A stretch of 64,000 nucleotides of DNA from a bacterium (GTDB taxonomy: Bacteria; Spirochaetota; Leptospiria; Leptospirales; Leptonemataceae): assembly GCA_024742665.1 (NCBI GenBank), contig JANSYA010000001.1, positions 1,443,001-1,507,000 of the forward strand, given 5' to 3'. Positions 8,440-16,755 of the stretch are shown in pieces. The notes under the pieces are model-generated. The model saw only the letters and a list, made by a program, of their open reading frames with translations. It was not told the DNA's origin and did not search any database. A program made the translations under genes and the position numbers. How positions within the stretch are numbered: position 1 is the stretch's first letter; every line of letters starts with the position of its first letter.

Positions 8440-9048
8440 TCAAGGCGAAGTCCGGGTGTCTGAGTTTTGCGAAAACTCCAGCAGGAACTTTTCTGCAACT
8501 TTATGTTTCGCGTTCCATTTTTCGTTACGTGGTGCCTTCCCACTGAATGCCAAAAAGTATACAGTTGACTTTTCACTTTTGCCAAGTAATCGGTACGACC
8601 AGCCGAGGCAATAGAGTATGTCGAAAGGGTCGCCAGCAGGAAGCTCCAGTGCCTTTTCGAGCAGAGGTATGGCTTTCGAGTATTCTTTCTGTTCGTAGTG
8701 TAGAATCCCAAGGTTTTTATAGATTGTTCCATCATCTGGATCGATACGAAGCGCGTTATTAAAGTAGCTCACGGCCTCCCTGTATTTTCCGGTTCGCATC
8801 AAAAGAACACCAATCGTATTTGGATATCCTGCGTCATTAGGATACAGCTTGCTCAGCTCATCTAGACGCTCCAGGGCTTTGGAGATGTCGCCCTCTGCAA
8901 TCAGTTGGGTGACTTCTTTGGATGACTGGAACTTGTCTGATTTGTCTGGATTGTCGTTCGTGCAATGTGGCGTAATAGACCCGAATCCAAGTGCCAATTG
9001 AATTGCGAAGATAAGGGACGGCGCGGTTACTGTTCGTTTAATTTTCAT
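8440..9048 (-). CDS. Small TPR-repeat putative lipoprotein downstream of the giant Hint protein
   Basis: From ATG 9048 the protein has 202 aa. The N-terminus is basic then hydrophobic (residues 1-25) and reaches a Cys in ITPHCTN, a possible loose spirochaetal lipobox. Two or three TPR units follow, e.g. YPNTIGVLLMRTGKYREAVSYF and IYKNLGILHYEQKEYSKAI. An ATG nine codons upstream (9075) is possible, but the signal-like segment favours 9048. Its start is 47 bp after the stop of the giant protein on the same strand, so co-transcription is likely. A hand count of line 8641-8700 gives 28 of 60 G+C, lower than surrounding DNA. In that position it could be an immunity or adaptor partner for the giant protein's tip; this is inference, and TPR lipoproteins are also common in spirochaetes. 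Confidence 0.7.
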   Translation of the reverse strand: MKIKRTVTAPSLIFAIQLALGFGSITPHCTNDNPDKSDKFQSSKEVTQLIAEGDISKALERLDELSKLYPNDAGYPNTIGVLLMRTGKYREAVSYFNNALRIDPDDGTIYKNLGILHYEQKEYSKAIPLLEKALELPAGDPFDILYCLGWSYRLLGKSEKSTVYFLAFSGKAPRNEKWNAKHKVAEKFLLEFSQNSDTRTSP

Positions 9049-9094
9049 TTTCACATAAGCCTCATGTTGAAGCATCTAAATATCTCAGATTGAC

Positions 9095-12000
9095 CTAGTC
9101 TAGCGCTGAGTTTATGTCTGTTCCGTTGCCAATTTGGACATCGCCACCAGAGCTGATGCCGATATTTGTCTTACCATCAGGACTTACTGAGGCTCCTACT
9201 TCCGGTTGGAGCGATCCGTCAGGATTAACTTCGACTTCGATAGAGCCGTTGATGCCAATTTTTGGGCCAACTTCTATCCCGATTGAGACGTTGTTATTCT
9301 TTATCTCGAGTTTTAGGTCTGTATAGTGTATGATTTTGCGAAGCATCACCAAGAATTCCGGCGATGCATTTGCGAGTTTTGCGAGGGCCAATCGACCGGC
9401 GGCTGTTTTGCCGACTATTCCCACGAGGGCGATCTCCGACCCGACAGGGCCGCCCATGATAAGATACACATCCAATAGCATTGCATAGTAGGATATCGTG
9501 CAACTGCCAATATTCCCAAGACATTCGGACATTGCATCATGCGCCGCCGTGGCCATCCCTCCACCGCCCGGTGAAAAGAATTCTTCCTGAGCCATTATGT
9601 CTCCCCACAATGAATCAATATCGTAATTATGGACCAAGACTTCGGATCTGGACACGTAGTAAGTGTGGTAAACGTCGACGGTGAAGTTAAAGACAGTAGT
9701 TTCATTATAAGGCACGAAAATACTGGCAATTGTTAAGGCTTTATTTCCAGTCTTCAAAATATCGCCGGTACGTAATTCCTTCGCTTTAACCCAGCCCTTG
9801 TCCTCGACATAAAACGGATGAGACCAGGTCGTCTCAATCACCTCGCCGTTCTCCAGGGTGATCTGATAAATTTCCGGTGCCTCCCGAACAAAGGTGTCCG
9901 TAACTGGCTTCGTCGAAATCTCTCCCGTCTTTTCGTTCCAGCTCATCACGAGATCGCCCGCTTTCACGTCCTCAATCCTCTTATAATTTCCGCCGTTTTC
10001 GCCGGTGCCGTCTTTCATGCGTACCAGCGTCCCCGCAACAAAACACGTCCGTTGCCGATACACTCCTGTGACCGGATCAATGTACCCGTCCTTATCGCTG
10101 AGCTCTCCCTGGAAAACACCACTCAGAAAATCACCGACGCCGTTCCAGATCGTATCGCCCGCATCTTCGTTGGATTGGCCGCTGGCCACCAGGTCCCCCA
10201 GCCCTGCCGCTTCCAAAGTCTTGCCGGCCTTCTTCAGCTCCGCCGAAAACGCTTCCGGATTCGCAACCAAAGCCGCGAACTCGGCGTCACTGATCGCGCC
10301 CTGGCCATCCAGCAGCCGCGCCCGATCGAGCGTATCGCGTTTGCCTGCTAAAAATACTCGCTCCTGCCGCTGCTGCGCGATTGAATCGACCGTGCTACGC
10401 AGCTGATCCAGGCTGCTAATGATATACTGCGAAGGATTGTTGTTCCGGCTCAACGATGACGTAATCGCACCGCCTTCGCCAATGCTATAGTTTGCGGAAT
10501 AGCCGCCGCCGGAGAATGAAGCGTTCACGCTGAAACCAGTATTCGAGTTATAGCTTACGCCCGCCGACGTGCCCGCGAAGGGACTCTCTTTTCCGAAGCG
10601 ATAGTTCGCGCTGGCGTTCGTGCCGCCGTGCTGCGAATGGCTGGCATCGAAGTACTGAGTTCGCACACCGACTCCAAAGCCGTCGCGTTCAGAAAAGGTG
10701 ATGCGTCCCGCGCCGCGTTCCATGCTGCCCTGCTGGGCGTAGGCTTCGAAGCCGCGTTGTTCGCTGACGCCCAGGCCGAAGCTCCGGTCGCCGTCTTGTG
10801 TGGACAGGCCGCCGAAGGCGCTCAGGCCGGCGTCGCGATGATAGTTCATGCCGACCGCGACGGCACCATTGCGATAGCCGACACCGCCGCCGGTCGCGCC
10901 GCTTTCATCGAAGCTCAGACTCAGCCCTAAATTGCCCGCGGCGCCGTTTTCGCCCAGGGGCAGACCCGCTCCGACGGATCCTGAAAAGCCGTCGGCGTAC
11001 GTATAAGAAAAATTAACGTTCGCGCCGTACGGTGAAAGCACGCCGTTGATCGCGCCCGAATAGAATCCGGCGACGGCGCCGCGTGAGCCGCCGTTCAGCG
11101 AACCGATGTAGGCTTGTTTCGCCGTATTATACGCCGTCCAAATTGCCGTTCCGGCGCCACCGAAAATATTCCCAACCGTATTCAGCAAAATGCCGGCGGT
11201 CGTTTCGGCGACCATCATGCCCTTTTGTAGATCGTCATGGTAGGCCTGATTGCGCCAGGCGTAAGTCAAGGCGCCCAGGCCGCTCGTCATGAGGATCATG
11301 TCTTCCGGCTTAAAGCGCGCGGCTTCGCGGCGATCTTTGCGGAAATTCGCCTTCTGCATTTCCGAGCTGACCCACGTGCGAAAAAGATTCGTTACATCCG
11401 GCGGTAGATCATGGGTTTGCTGGAAGTTTTTCCAGAAGACGCCTTCGGCGTAGCCTGCCAGAGCTTGCTTGACGCTGGAGCCGCCGAGCAGCCCCGAAAT
11501 AAAGCCGGCGGGAATGCCGGTGATGTCTTCGAACATGCCCGCGACCCGGCCGCGCAGTTCTGATTGCATCGCATTGCGCAGAGCCAGGTGCGGCGCCATA
11601 CCCAGGGCGATGCTCTGCAGAGCCGACTCGACCACCGACTTTTGAAACTGCGCCTGCTCGGCGGCATCCTGGGCCGTCTTATAAAATCGATTCTGCCAGA
11701 AGGCGGCCTCTTCGTTCGCTTCGCCCAGACGATCGCTGACGATCGCCATTTGTTTCTGGAATCGCTGCTGGCCTTCGTTCAAATTCGAATAAAAGGAGTT
11801 TACGACATCGCCGGTCTGCCATTCGGAAAAGAGGTCGCCTGTTTCGACCAGCTGCACCGCCTGCGGCGCCGCGATCTTGACTTCCTGGGCTCTCGTATAG
11901 GCGTCATAGTCGTCGACGTTGGTTCCGTCGCCCCGGGCGTGGCGCACGGCGCCGGTGGCGATCTGCCGGGTCGCGGTGATGTCTCCGCTGCCGGAAACGC

Positions 12001-14425
12001 TCACGTCAAAGCGCAGGCGATTGGCGGATTCGGCTCGCCCGTCTTTTTCACGCAGTTCCTGTAAGCGTTTGCCTGGCTTCGGCTGAGCGCCTCGCGGAGC
12101 CTTTTGCAGCTGTTCGCGATACTCCGCTTCGAGATTGGCCAGCTCGCCAATTTCAGTGCCGACCAGACCTGCGCGCTCCTCGTCGGTGTAAGGATTCAGA
12201 CTCTCGGAAATAATACGAATCGAATCTTCCCGGGCCTGCGCCGCCTGGTCGCTGAGCGTATCGGCGACGGCGAAATTCAGGGCGCCCTTCAGACTTTGAT
12301 CCAAACCTTCCGCGAAAGTCTGGAGATTGCCGGTGTCAGGGACGAATCTATAGCCGCGCTGTAAAAATGCTTCGCTGATGTCCGGAGCGGCCTGCCGCGC
12401 GTTTGCGAGCAGCTGTTCGCGTTCGTTCGCGAAGTTACTCGAAATCTGACGCCAGTCGCCAGTGTCTTTGCGATAGGCCGCCTCGACCTGGCTGAGCCAG
12501 CGGTTGCGGCTGCCGATCAGCGCTTCCTGTCCGTCTTGCGCGGCGGCCTGGGCCTGGGCCAGCTTCGTATTGGCCGATACCTGCCAGGCCGTATAGTCGG
12601 CTTTGTACGTGGCGACCTGGGCCTCCCAGTTTTGAATCGCAGGCAGGAGCACGTCCCGCCACTGCGTTAGAGTCGTGTCGAGGTTGTTAGAATATCCCTG
12701 CCAGATGTTAGCGTTGTTCTCGGCATTGGGATCGTGCCAGTCGTAGTTGATTACGACGCGGAGGATCGATTCGGTGACGGTGCGGGTCCAGCGAGTTTTA
12801 TATTTGGCCTCAAAAGTTGACTTTCCGTTTTTCCAGTTAATCTGGCTGTTATACTCAAGGGATTGATCATAGTAGAAAACACTTATACCTTCTGTCCTGT
12901 AGCTACCCTGACTTGAGCGGACGTCGTATTTGTGAAGTGTGTGAGTGCCGCAACAAGTTCCATTGGGCGCGCCAGGCGGCGGGCCGGCATAAACTTGGCC
13001 ATCAAAAAGGCCCGTGGTTCCATATATCTCAGTTGCGTTTATGGATTCTATATTTCGAAATTCAGAGAACAATGAAGTGATGCCTGTCGTATCGCCGCTA
13101 TTTGTATGGTTTATGACGGCGTTTATATCGCTTCTCCCAAGCAATCCGGCCGGGTTGATGCCGTTGTTCTGGTGGGAACAGTTTGAACTGTTCACTGTGG
13201 CCAGATGAGTAGAGGCATTAGTGGTAGTAGTTGTCGTCGCGCAATAAACCGGATTTGGCCTGGCCGTTCCAGGATCCGGCGCGCCAGTATATACCAACTG
13301 ATCATACGCCATCGTTCCCCGGGTGATCCCCTGCCAGTACTGCTGCGTGACCTGGGCTTCCGACTGGCGGCGCTGGAGATAGTCTACCATCGAGAGAGAA
13401 AGCGTCGAGAGCGGCGTGTCGTTTTGCAGGCCCTGGCGGAGCGTTGCGAGCAATGTCTGGAGTTCGGCGCCGGCCGCGTTCATGGCGTTGCGGTCGACGG
13501 TGCACTTATTCTGGGCGTCGCAGGTCTCTTCGTAAAAGAAGTCGTTTCCGCTTAGCTGTCCTTCGAGCGAAGCTACGGCGTTCGTGAGGCCGTCGCGCAC
13601 ACGTTGTTCATAGGCGTCGATTTGCTGGAGATTGCCGGCGAATTCCTGGTCTTTCGTCGCGATCTGCGCTAAGATCTGCTCGTACTGAGCTTGCACGGCG
13701 CCGAGGGCCTGCTGGAATTGTTGAAAGCCGTTTTGGATGTCGCCGCGAAACTCATCGTTCCAGCTTGCGCGCTGGCGCTCCAGTTCTGCATCGGTGGGGT
13801 TGACATTCGATGGCGTGACGTTGCTTGCCGTCGATTGCCCCTGGCCGACGGCTTGATCGGACGCCTGGATTGCCTCGCGCATCTGACGATCCGAAAGCGC
13901 ACTCAAAAAGGCCGTGCGCTCTGCTTCGATGATCGCGTCGGCCTGCAATTCCCAGCCAAGCTTCGCATCCTGGCTTTGTAGCTGTAGCTCGTTGCGCAGG
14001 TACTCCTGGTATTCAGCGACGCTGTTGAAATTGTCGGCGTGATTGACGCCGGCCACATGGGCCGCGATCTGTTGGTCGACCTGGGCTTCCCACCCGGTGA
14101 GCAGGGCGTAGCGACCCTGCTGCATGAGATATTCCCAGCTCGCCAGCGACTGGCTGCCGCTCGCGCCCTGGATATATGGATCCAGATCCGTGTTCTGGAA
14201 GGCGGGGGGCGTCATCGTGGGCACCGTTACCGGCTGGGCCGCGAGCCTTTGCAATGGCGCAGGCAGGCTCCATACAGCCATAAATACGCAGAGCGTCGCG
14301 CTGATGGCGCGCAGCGCCGTCGATCGGCGTGGCCCCGGGGTTTTGTGATGATTCTGCCGGCTTCCCCGGCGATTGGGGAGCGCTGGATCTTTCGGGCCAG
14401 TGTACGTTTGTCTGGGAGTGATCAT
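9095..14425 (-). CDS. Giant secreted Hint-domain protein, TIGR04388-like (paralogue 1)
   Basis: A 1776-aa protein resembling the very large Leptospira structural-protein family TIGR04388 (recalled, not searched). A long basic N-region leads to a signal peptide near residues 35-65 (ATLCVFMAVWSLPAPLQRL). The next ~1000 residues are mostly Gln/Ala-rich helical segments. Residues ~1110-1330 are Gly/Ser/Asn-rich short beta repeats (e.g. GSVGAGLPLGENGAAGNLG). A Hint domain spans C1461 to N1600, followed by a 176-aa tip. The trunk is clearly homologous to the protein at 30539-35998 (shared FNSVAEYxxYLRNELxLQ, FYEExCDAxxxC, WQGY, TTWSHPFY), but the tip is not. Residues ~390-540, encoded around 12800-13250, lie in unusually AT-rich DNA (23 of 60 G+C in 12841-12900), which suggests mosaicism. 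Function is unknown; a polymorphic-toxin-like role is proposed. Confidence 0.85.
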   Translation of the reverse strand: MITPRQTYTGPKDPALPNRRGSRQNHHKTPGPRRSTALRAISATLCVFMAVWSLPAPLQRLAAQPVTVPTMTPPAFQNTDLDPYIQGASGSQSLASWEYLMQQGRYALLTGWEAQVDQQIAAHVAGVNHADNFNSVAEYQEYLRNELQLQSQDAKLGWELQADAIIEAERTAFLSALSDRQMREAIQASDQAVGQGQSTASNVTPSNVNPTDAELERQRASWNDEFRGDIQNGFQQFQQALGAVQAQYEQILAQIATKDQEFAGNLQQIDAYEQRVRDGLTNAVASLEGQLSGNDFFYEETCDAQNKCTVDRNAMNAAGAELQTLLATLRQGLQNDTPLSTLSLSMVDYLQRRQSEAQVTQQYWQGITRGTMAYDQLVYTGAPDPGTARPNPVYCATTTTTTNASTHLATVNSSNCSHQNNGINPAGLLGRSDINAVINHTNSGDTTGITSLFSEFRNIESINATEIYGTTGLFDGQVYAGPPPGAPNGTCCGTHTLHKYDVRSSQGSYRTEGISVFYYDQSLEYNSQINWKNGKSTFEAKYKTRWTRTVTESILRVVINYDWHDPNAENNANIWQGYSNNLDTTLTQWRDVLLPAIQNWEAQVATYKADYTAWQVSANTKLAQAQAAAQDGQEALIGSRNRWLSQVEAAYRKDTGDWRQISSNFANEREQLLANARQAAPDISEAFLQRGYRFVPDTGNLQTFAEGLDQSLKGALNFAVADTLSDQAAQAREDSIRIISESLNPYTDEERAGLVGTEIGELANLEAEYREQLQKAPRGAQPKPGKRLQELREKDGRAESANRLRFDVSVSGSGDITATRQIATGAVRHARGDGTNVDDYDAYTRAQEVKIAAPQAVQLVETGDLFSEWQTGDVVNSFYSNLNEGQQRFQKQMAIVSDRLGEANEEAAFWQNRFYKTAQDAAEQAQFQKSVVESALQSIALGMAPHLALRNAMQSELRGRVAGMFEDITGIPAGFISGLLGGSSVKQALAGYAEGVFWKNFQQTHDLPPDVTNLFRTWVSSEMQKANFRKDRREAARFKPEDMILMTSGLGALTYAWRNQAYHDDLQKGMMVAETTAGILLNTVGNIFGGAGTAIWTAYNTAKQAYIGSLNGGSRGAVAGFYSGAINGVLSPYGANVNFSYTYADGFSGSVGAGLPLGENGAAGNLGLSLSFDESGATGGGVGYRNGAVAVGMNYHRDAGLSAFGGLSTQDGDRSFGLGVSEQRGFEAYAQQGSMERGAGRITFSERDGFGVGVRTQYFDASHSQHGGTNASANYRFGKESPFAGTSAGVSYNSNTGFSVNASFSGGGYSANYSIGEGGAITSSLSRNNNPSQYIISSLDQLRSTVDSIAQQRQERVFLAGKRDTLDRARLLDGQGAISDAEFAALVANPEAFSAELKKAGKTLEAAGLGDLVASGQSNEDAGDTIWNGVGDFLSGVFQGELSDKDGYIDPVTGVYRQRTCFVAGTLVRMKDGTGENGGNYKRIEDVKAGDLVMSWNEKTGEISTKPVTDTFVREAPEIYQITLENGEVIETTWSHPFYVEDKGWVKAKELRTGDILKTGNKALTIASIFVPYNETTVFNFTVDVYHTYYVSRSEVLVHNYDIDSLWGDIMAQEEFFSPGGGGMATAAHDAMSECLGNIGSCTISYYAMLLDVYLIMGGPVGSEIALVGIVGKTAAGRLALAKLANASPEFLVMLRKIIHYTDLKLEIKNNNVSIGIEVGPKIGINGSIEVEVNPDGSLQPEVGASVSPDGKTNIGISSGGDVQIGNGTDINSALD
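9098..9625 (-). other. Variable C-terminal tip of giant protein 1
   Basis: 176 residues after the Hint domain. The first half holds a Gly-rich loop, two cysteines and a hydrophobic stretch (about GGPVGSEIALVGIVGKTAAG). The second half is a regular beta-like, Gly/Asn/Val-rich repeat with GIEVGPKIGINGSIEVEV. No nuclease, deaminase or protease motif was recognised. The DNA is visibly poorer in G+C than the trunk region. It has no similarity by eye to the tip of giant protein 2. Confidence 0.6.
9626..10045 (-). other. Hint (intein-like autoprocessing) domain of giant protein 1
   Basis: It runs from C1461 (CFVAGTLVRM) to H1599-N1600 (SEVLVHN), 140 residues. Blocks seen: the N-terminal nucleophilic Cys, IEDVKAGDLVMSW, ETTWSHPFYV with the conserved T-x-x-H, GWVKAKELRTGDIL, and VFNFTVDVYHTYYV before the terminal His-Asn. 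The first tip residue is Tyr rather than Cys/Ser/Thr, so cleavage without splicing is the likelier outcome. Confidence 0.85.
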
Positions 14426-14527
14426 AGTGTTGGAATCGGCCTGTTAAAATTGAGTTAGCTGAATCTAATGATTATTTACGATTTTCAAGTGGCTCCCGCG
14501 CCAGCACAAGTACATTCTGGCCATTCT

Positions 14528-15190
14528 ATGTTAGAAGAAAAATCGCATGGAGCCGTGCTCGTCGCCGTTGTCGTACTATGTTTGGGCCTGGTGCGCTGCG
14601 GTCCGGGTGAGCCGCCTTTTGAATGCCTGAGCGGCGACTGCGAAAACGGCACTGGTGCGAAATTGTACGACGATGGGACGCGATACACCGGCCAGTTCCA
14701 GGACGGCCGCAATCACGGCGTGGGCCGTTTTGAAAATCCGGCGGGCCATCGTTACGAAGGCGAGTGGGTTGCCGGCAAAAAACACGGCTCCGGTCGCTAT
14801 ACCTATCCGGGCGACACGGTGTACGAGGGCGAATTTCGCGAGAACGTCAAGCACGGCTACGGCAGCTTCACCTGGGGCGACGGCACTAAATATACCGGCG
14901 ATTGGCGCGCCGGCGAACCTCACGGGAACGGTAAAGTCATATTGTCCGACGGTTCGGTGATGGAGGGGATCTATCGCGACGGAGTCGTGCAGAGTGGCGC
15001 CGGGATTTATATTTACGACGACGGCAGTCGTTATATCGGCCAGTGGAAAGACGGCCGCCGCGAAGGCGTCGGTGTGTTGCTCGACGATCACGGCGGAATG
15101 ATCTGGGCCGGACGGTGGCAGGACGATCAGCGCACGGAGCCGGCCGATTTTATGGGATCGGATGCGAACGCTGGTGCAGATGAAGAATAA
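14528..15190 (+). CDS. MORN-repeat lipoprotein
   Basis: From ATG 14528 the protein has 220 aa, with a hydrophobic signal (AVLVAVVVLCLGLVRC) ending in a spirochaetal lipobox Cys near residue 24. The rest is about seven MORN units of 22-23 residues with the pattern Y-x-G-x-W/F-x-x-G-x-x-H-G-x-G, such as YTGQFQDGRNHGVGRF and YEGEWVAGKKHGSGRY. MORN repeats form beta-hairpin rods that mediate lipid or protein contact; here this would be on the periplasmic or surface side. An alternative ATG at 14468 would add 20 residues ahead of the signal and is less likely. It diverges from the giant protein 1 gene across about 100 bp, and the Yip1-like gene follows six bases after its stop, so those two probably form an operon. 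Confidence 0.85.
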   Translation: MLEEKSHGAVLVAVVVLCLGLVRCGPGEPPFECLSGDCENGTGAKLYDDGTRYTGQFQDGRNHGVGRFENPAGHRYEGEWVAGKKHGSGRYTYPGDTVYEGEFRENVKHGYGSFTWGDGTKYTGDWRAGEPHGNGKVILSDGSVMEGIYRDGVVQSGAGIYIYDDGSRYIGQWKDGRREGVGVLLDDHGGMIWAGRWQDDQRTEPADFMGSDANAGADEE

Positions 15191-15196
15191 ATTAAC

Positions 15197-15913
15197 ATGT
15201 TTATGAATGAGAAAGAAGCATTAAAATGGCTCCCGGATTTCCGCGGCGGCGGCGCCGCTGCGTATCGCTCAATCTTACGGCCGCAGGCATACTTTGCCGA
15301 AACTCCTGCCGACGTCCTTTTGCGCAATTGCCTGACCGGTCTGGTTCTCCTGCTTGCGCTGGGCGCTCTGATTATATTCTGTGCGGCTTTATGGAACGCG
15401 GGGGAGCTGCGGGCCGACGCTCGAAGCTACTTTGAATCCCGGGGAGTGGATACGGAAGATTTGCCTTTCGTTTTGCGTCCGGGAACGCCCGTGGGATTGC
15501 TGCTGTTCCCGATCTACTGGTCCGGCTTACTATTATTCATGAGCGTGATGCGCTTCGGGATACTGTGGCTGATGAACGCCCGCGACGTCGCTTTCGCCCG
15601 CGTCTTTGCCGTGAGCGGTCACGCCGCGTTGAGTATGATCGTCGTTGCGACGCTACTCGGCTTTATGAATCAGCTCTTTCCGATTACGATCGATTCGCCG
15701 GCCAAATTACCGCGGGTAGTGTTTGCGATGACTCTGTGCACTGTCGCCTGGCTGAACGAAGGCCGGGTCTGGTCAGCAGGCGCGAGACTGAATTTTCAGA
15801 TCGGAACCGGACCGGCGGTCTTAACGTGGCTCGTCCCCTTTTTCGCGGCGATCTTACTGATCATTTCCATCTTTTTTGCGTTTTCGATTTTCGTCGCGGG
15901 AGGTGCGGCTTGA
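15197..15913 (+). CDS. Yip1-like integral membrane protein
   Basis: A 238-aa inner-membrane protein with about five hydrophobic segments (roughly residues 40-65, 97-125, 137-162, 172-190, 207-235). A cytoplasmic N-terminus of about 35 residues includes WLPDFRGGGAAAYRSILRPQAYFAE, the sort of amphipathic lead-in seen in YIP1-family proteins. The family has no defined enzymatic role; bacterial members are simply multi-pass proteins. It starts six bases after the MORN lipoprotein stop, suggesting co-expression. The family assignment rests on topology and the N-terminal pattern, so another DUF of similar topology is possible. Confidence 0.65.
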   Translation: MFMNEKEALKWLPDFRGGGAAAYRSILRPQAYFAETPADVLLRNCLTGLVLLLALGALIIFCAALWNAGELRADARSYFESRGVDTEDLPFVLRPGTPVGLLLFPIYWSGLLLFMSVMRFGILWLMNARDVAFARVFAVSGHAALSMIVVATLLGFMNQLFPITIDSPAKLPRVVFAMTLCTVAWLNEGRVWSAGARLNFQIGTGPAVLTWLVPFFAAILLIISIFFAFSIFVAGGAA

Positions 15914-15965
15914 AACTGCGTCGTCGCATTGGCGCAGCCCGCTCCCGCCTGGATCCATAAGCCTT

Positions 15966-16000
15966 GAGTATGATCAGCCTCAGTCCGCTTGATCATGCTC
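15966..16000. terminator. Bidirectional terminator-like hairpin at convergent gene ends
   Basis: GAG-t-ATGATCA (15966-15976) pairs with TGATCAT-g-CTC (15990-16000): 10 pairs plus one T-G wobble around a 13-base loop. It overlaps the last codons of the phosphatase gene and follows the Yip1-like gene's stop. No T-run, so weak on sequence alone. Confidence 0.4.
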
Positions 16001-16519
16001 CAGCATCCCGCGATAGCGTTCCTGCATTTCACGGCCGAAGCTTTCGTACACATCGCTCATCTCCGCCGTCAATTTCGACGATAGCATTTCGTCGGCGAAG
16101 CGCAGGAGCAGTTTGTTGGGAACCGCCTTCGGCTTGAGTTCGAGCAGTCGTGCCCGGGCGAGTCTTTCGTCGCCCAGCTGTAAATACAGCAGGATCAGAC
16201 CCGTCGCGGTCGAACGCGAAACGCCGGCGTGGCAATGGACCAGCACCTTCGATCCCGCGGATATTTCCCGGCCGAACTCGATGATCGACCGGGTGTGCTC
16301 ACGGGTGGGCGGTTTCGAAAGTGCGCTCAGCACTTCATCCTGGTCGAGATCTTCGAAAACGAGTCGGAGCACCTGGCGTCCGGGCGCTTGCAGGCCCGGC
16401 GGCGGGTCCCGTTCCGGATCGCTGAAGGAAATGATATGCGAAAAATCGGTCCCGCTCGCCAGCAGTTCCCGGGCGGTGCCCAGTCCCGCGATCGTCAGTT
16501 CGTACTGCATCCGTTCCAT
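15980..16519 (-). CDS. Tyrosine / dual-specificity protein phosphatase-like protein
   Basis: A 179-aa cytoplasmic protein. VLVHCHAGVSRSTATGLILLY contains the Cys-X5-Arg phosphatase loop (C96 to R102, HC-x-x-G-x-x-RS). The upstream acidic loop FEDLDQDEV near residues 55-63 can supply the general-acid Asp. The N-terminal half (TIAGLGTARELLASGTDFSHIISFSD) matches the start of DSP-like domains. The substrate may be a phosphotyrosine/serine protein, or a phospholipid or inositol phosphate, as in many bacterial relatives. It starts at ATG 16519, diverges from the efflux operon across 236 bp, and converges on the Yip1-like gene. The catalytic motif is intact. Confidence 0.85.
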   Translation of the reverse strand: MERMQYELTIAGLGTARELLASGTDFSHIISFSDPERDPPPGLQAPGRQVLRLVFEDLDQDEVLSALSKPPTREHTRSIIEFGREISAGSKVLVHCHAGVSRSTATGLILLYLQLGDERLARARLLELKPKAVPNKLLLRFADEMLSSKLTAEMSDVYESFGREMQERYRGMLEHDQAD

Positions 16520-16755
16520 CCCGCGTATTCATTAGACGAAGCGTCTTAAATCTACGCCTGTCATGCGTAATAATAGCGTACAATTGCGGTTTTCGGTCCG
16601 ATGAAAACCATAAACTTCACATAGTTACGTGCTGTAGCCCGGTGGTCGGCCTTGATTTGACTTGAATCTCGCACTTTTCATTTTTCTTGCGCGGCCGGGT
16701 TCCAGATCCCTGGTGAATCCTGACGATAAATTAACTCCGGTAGGTTCGCCTGGTC

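Noticed and set aside
8071..8614. Three overlapping 98-119 codon frames downstream of the porin terminator
   Set aside because: Mutually overlapping, Arg/Ser/Cys-rich and partly antisense to the TPR gene; no coding evidence for any of them.
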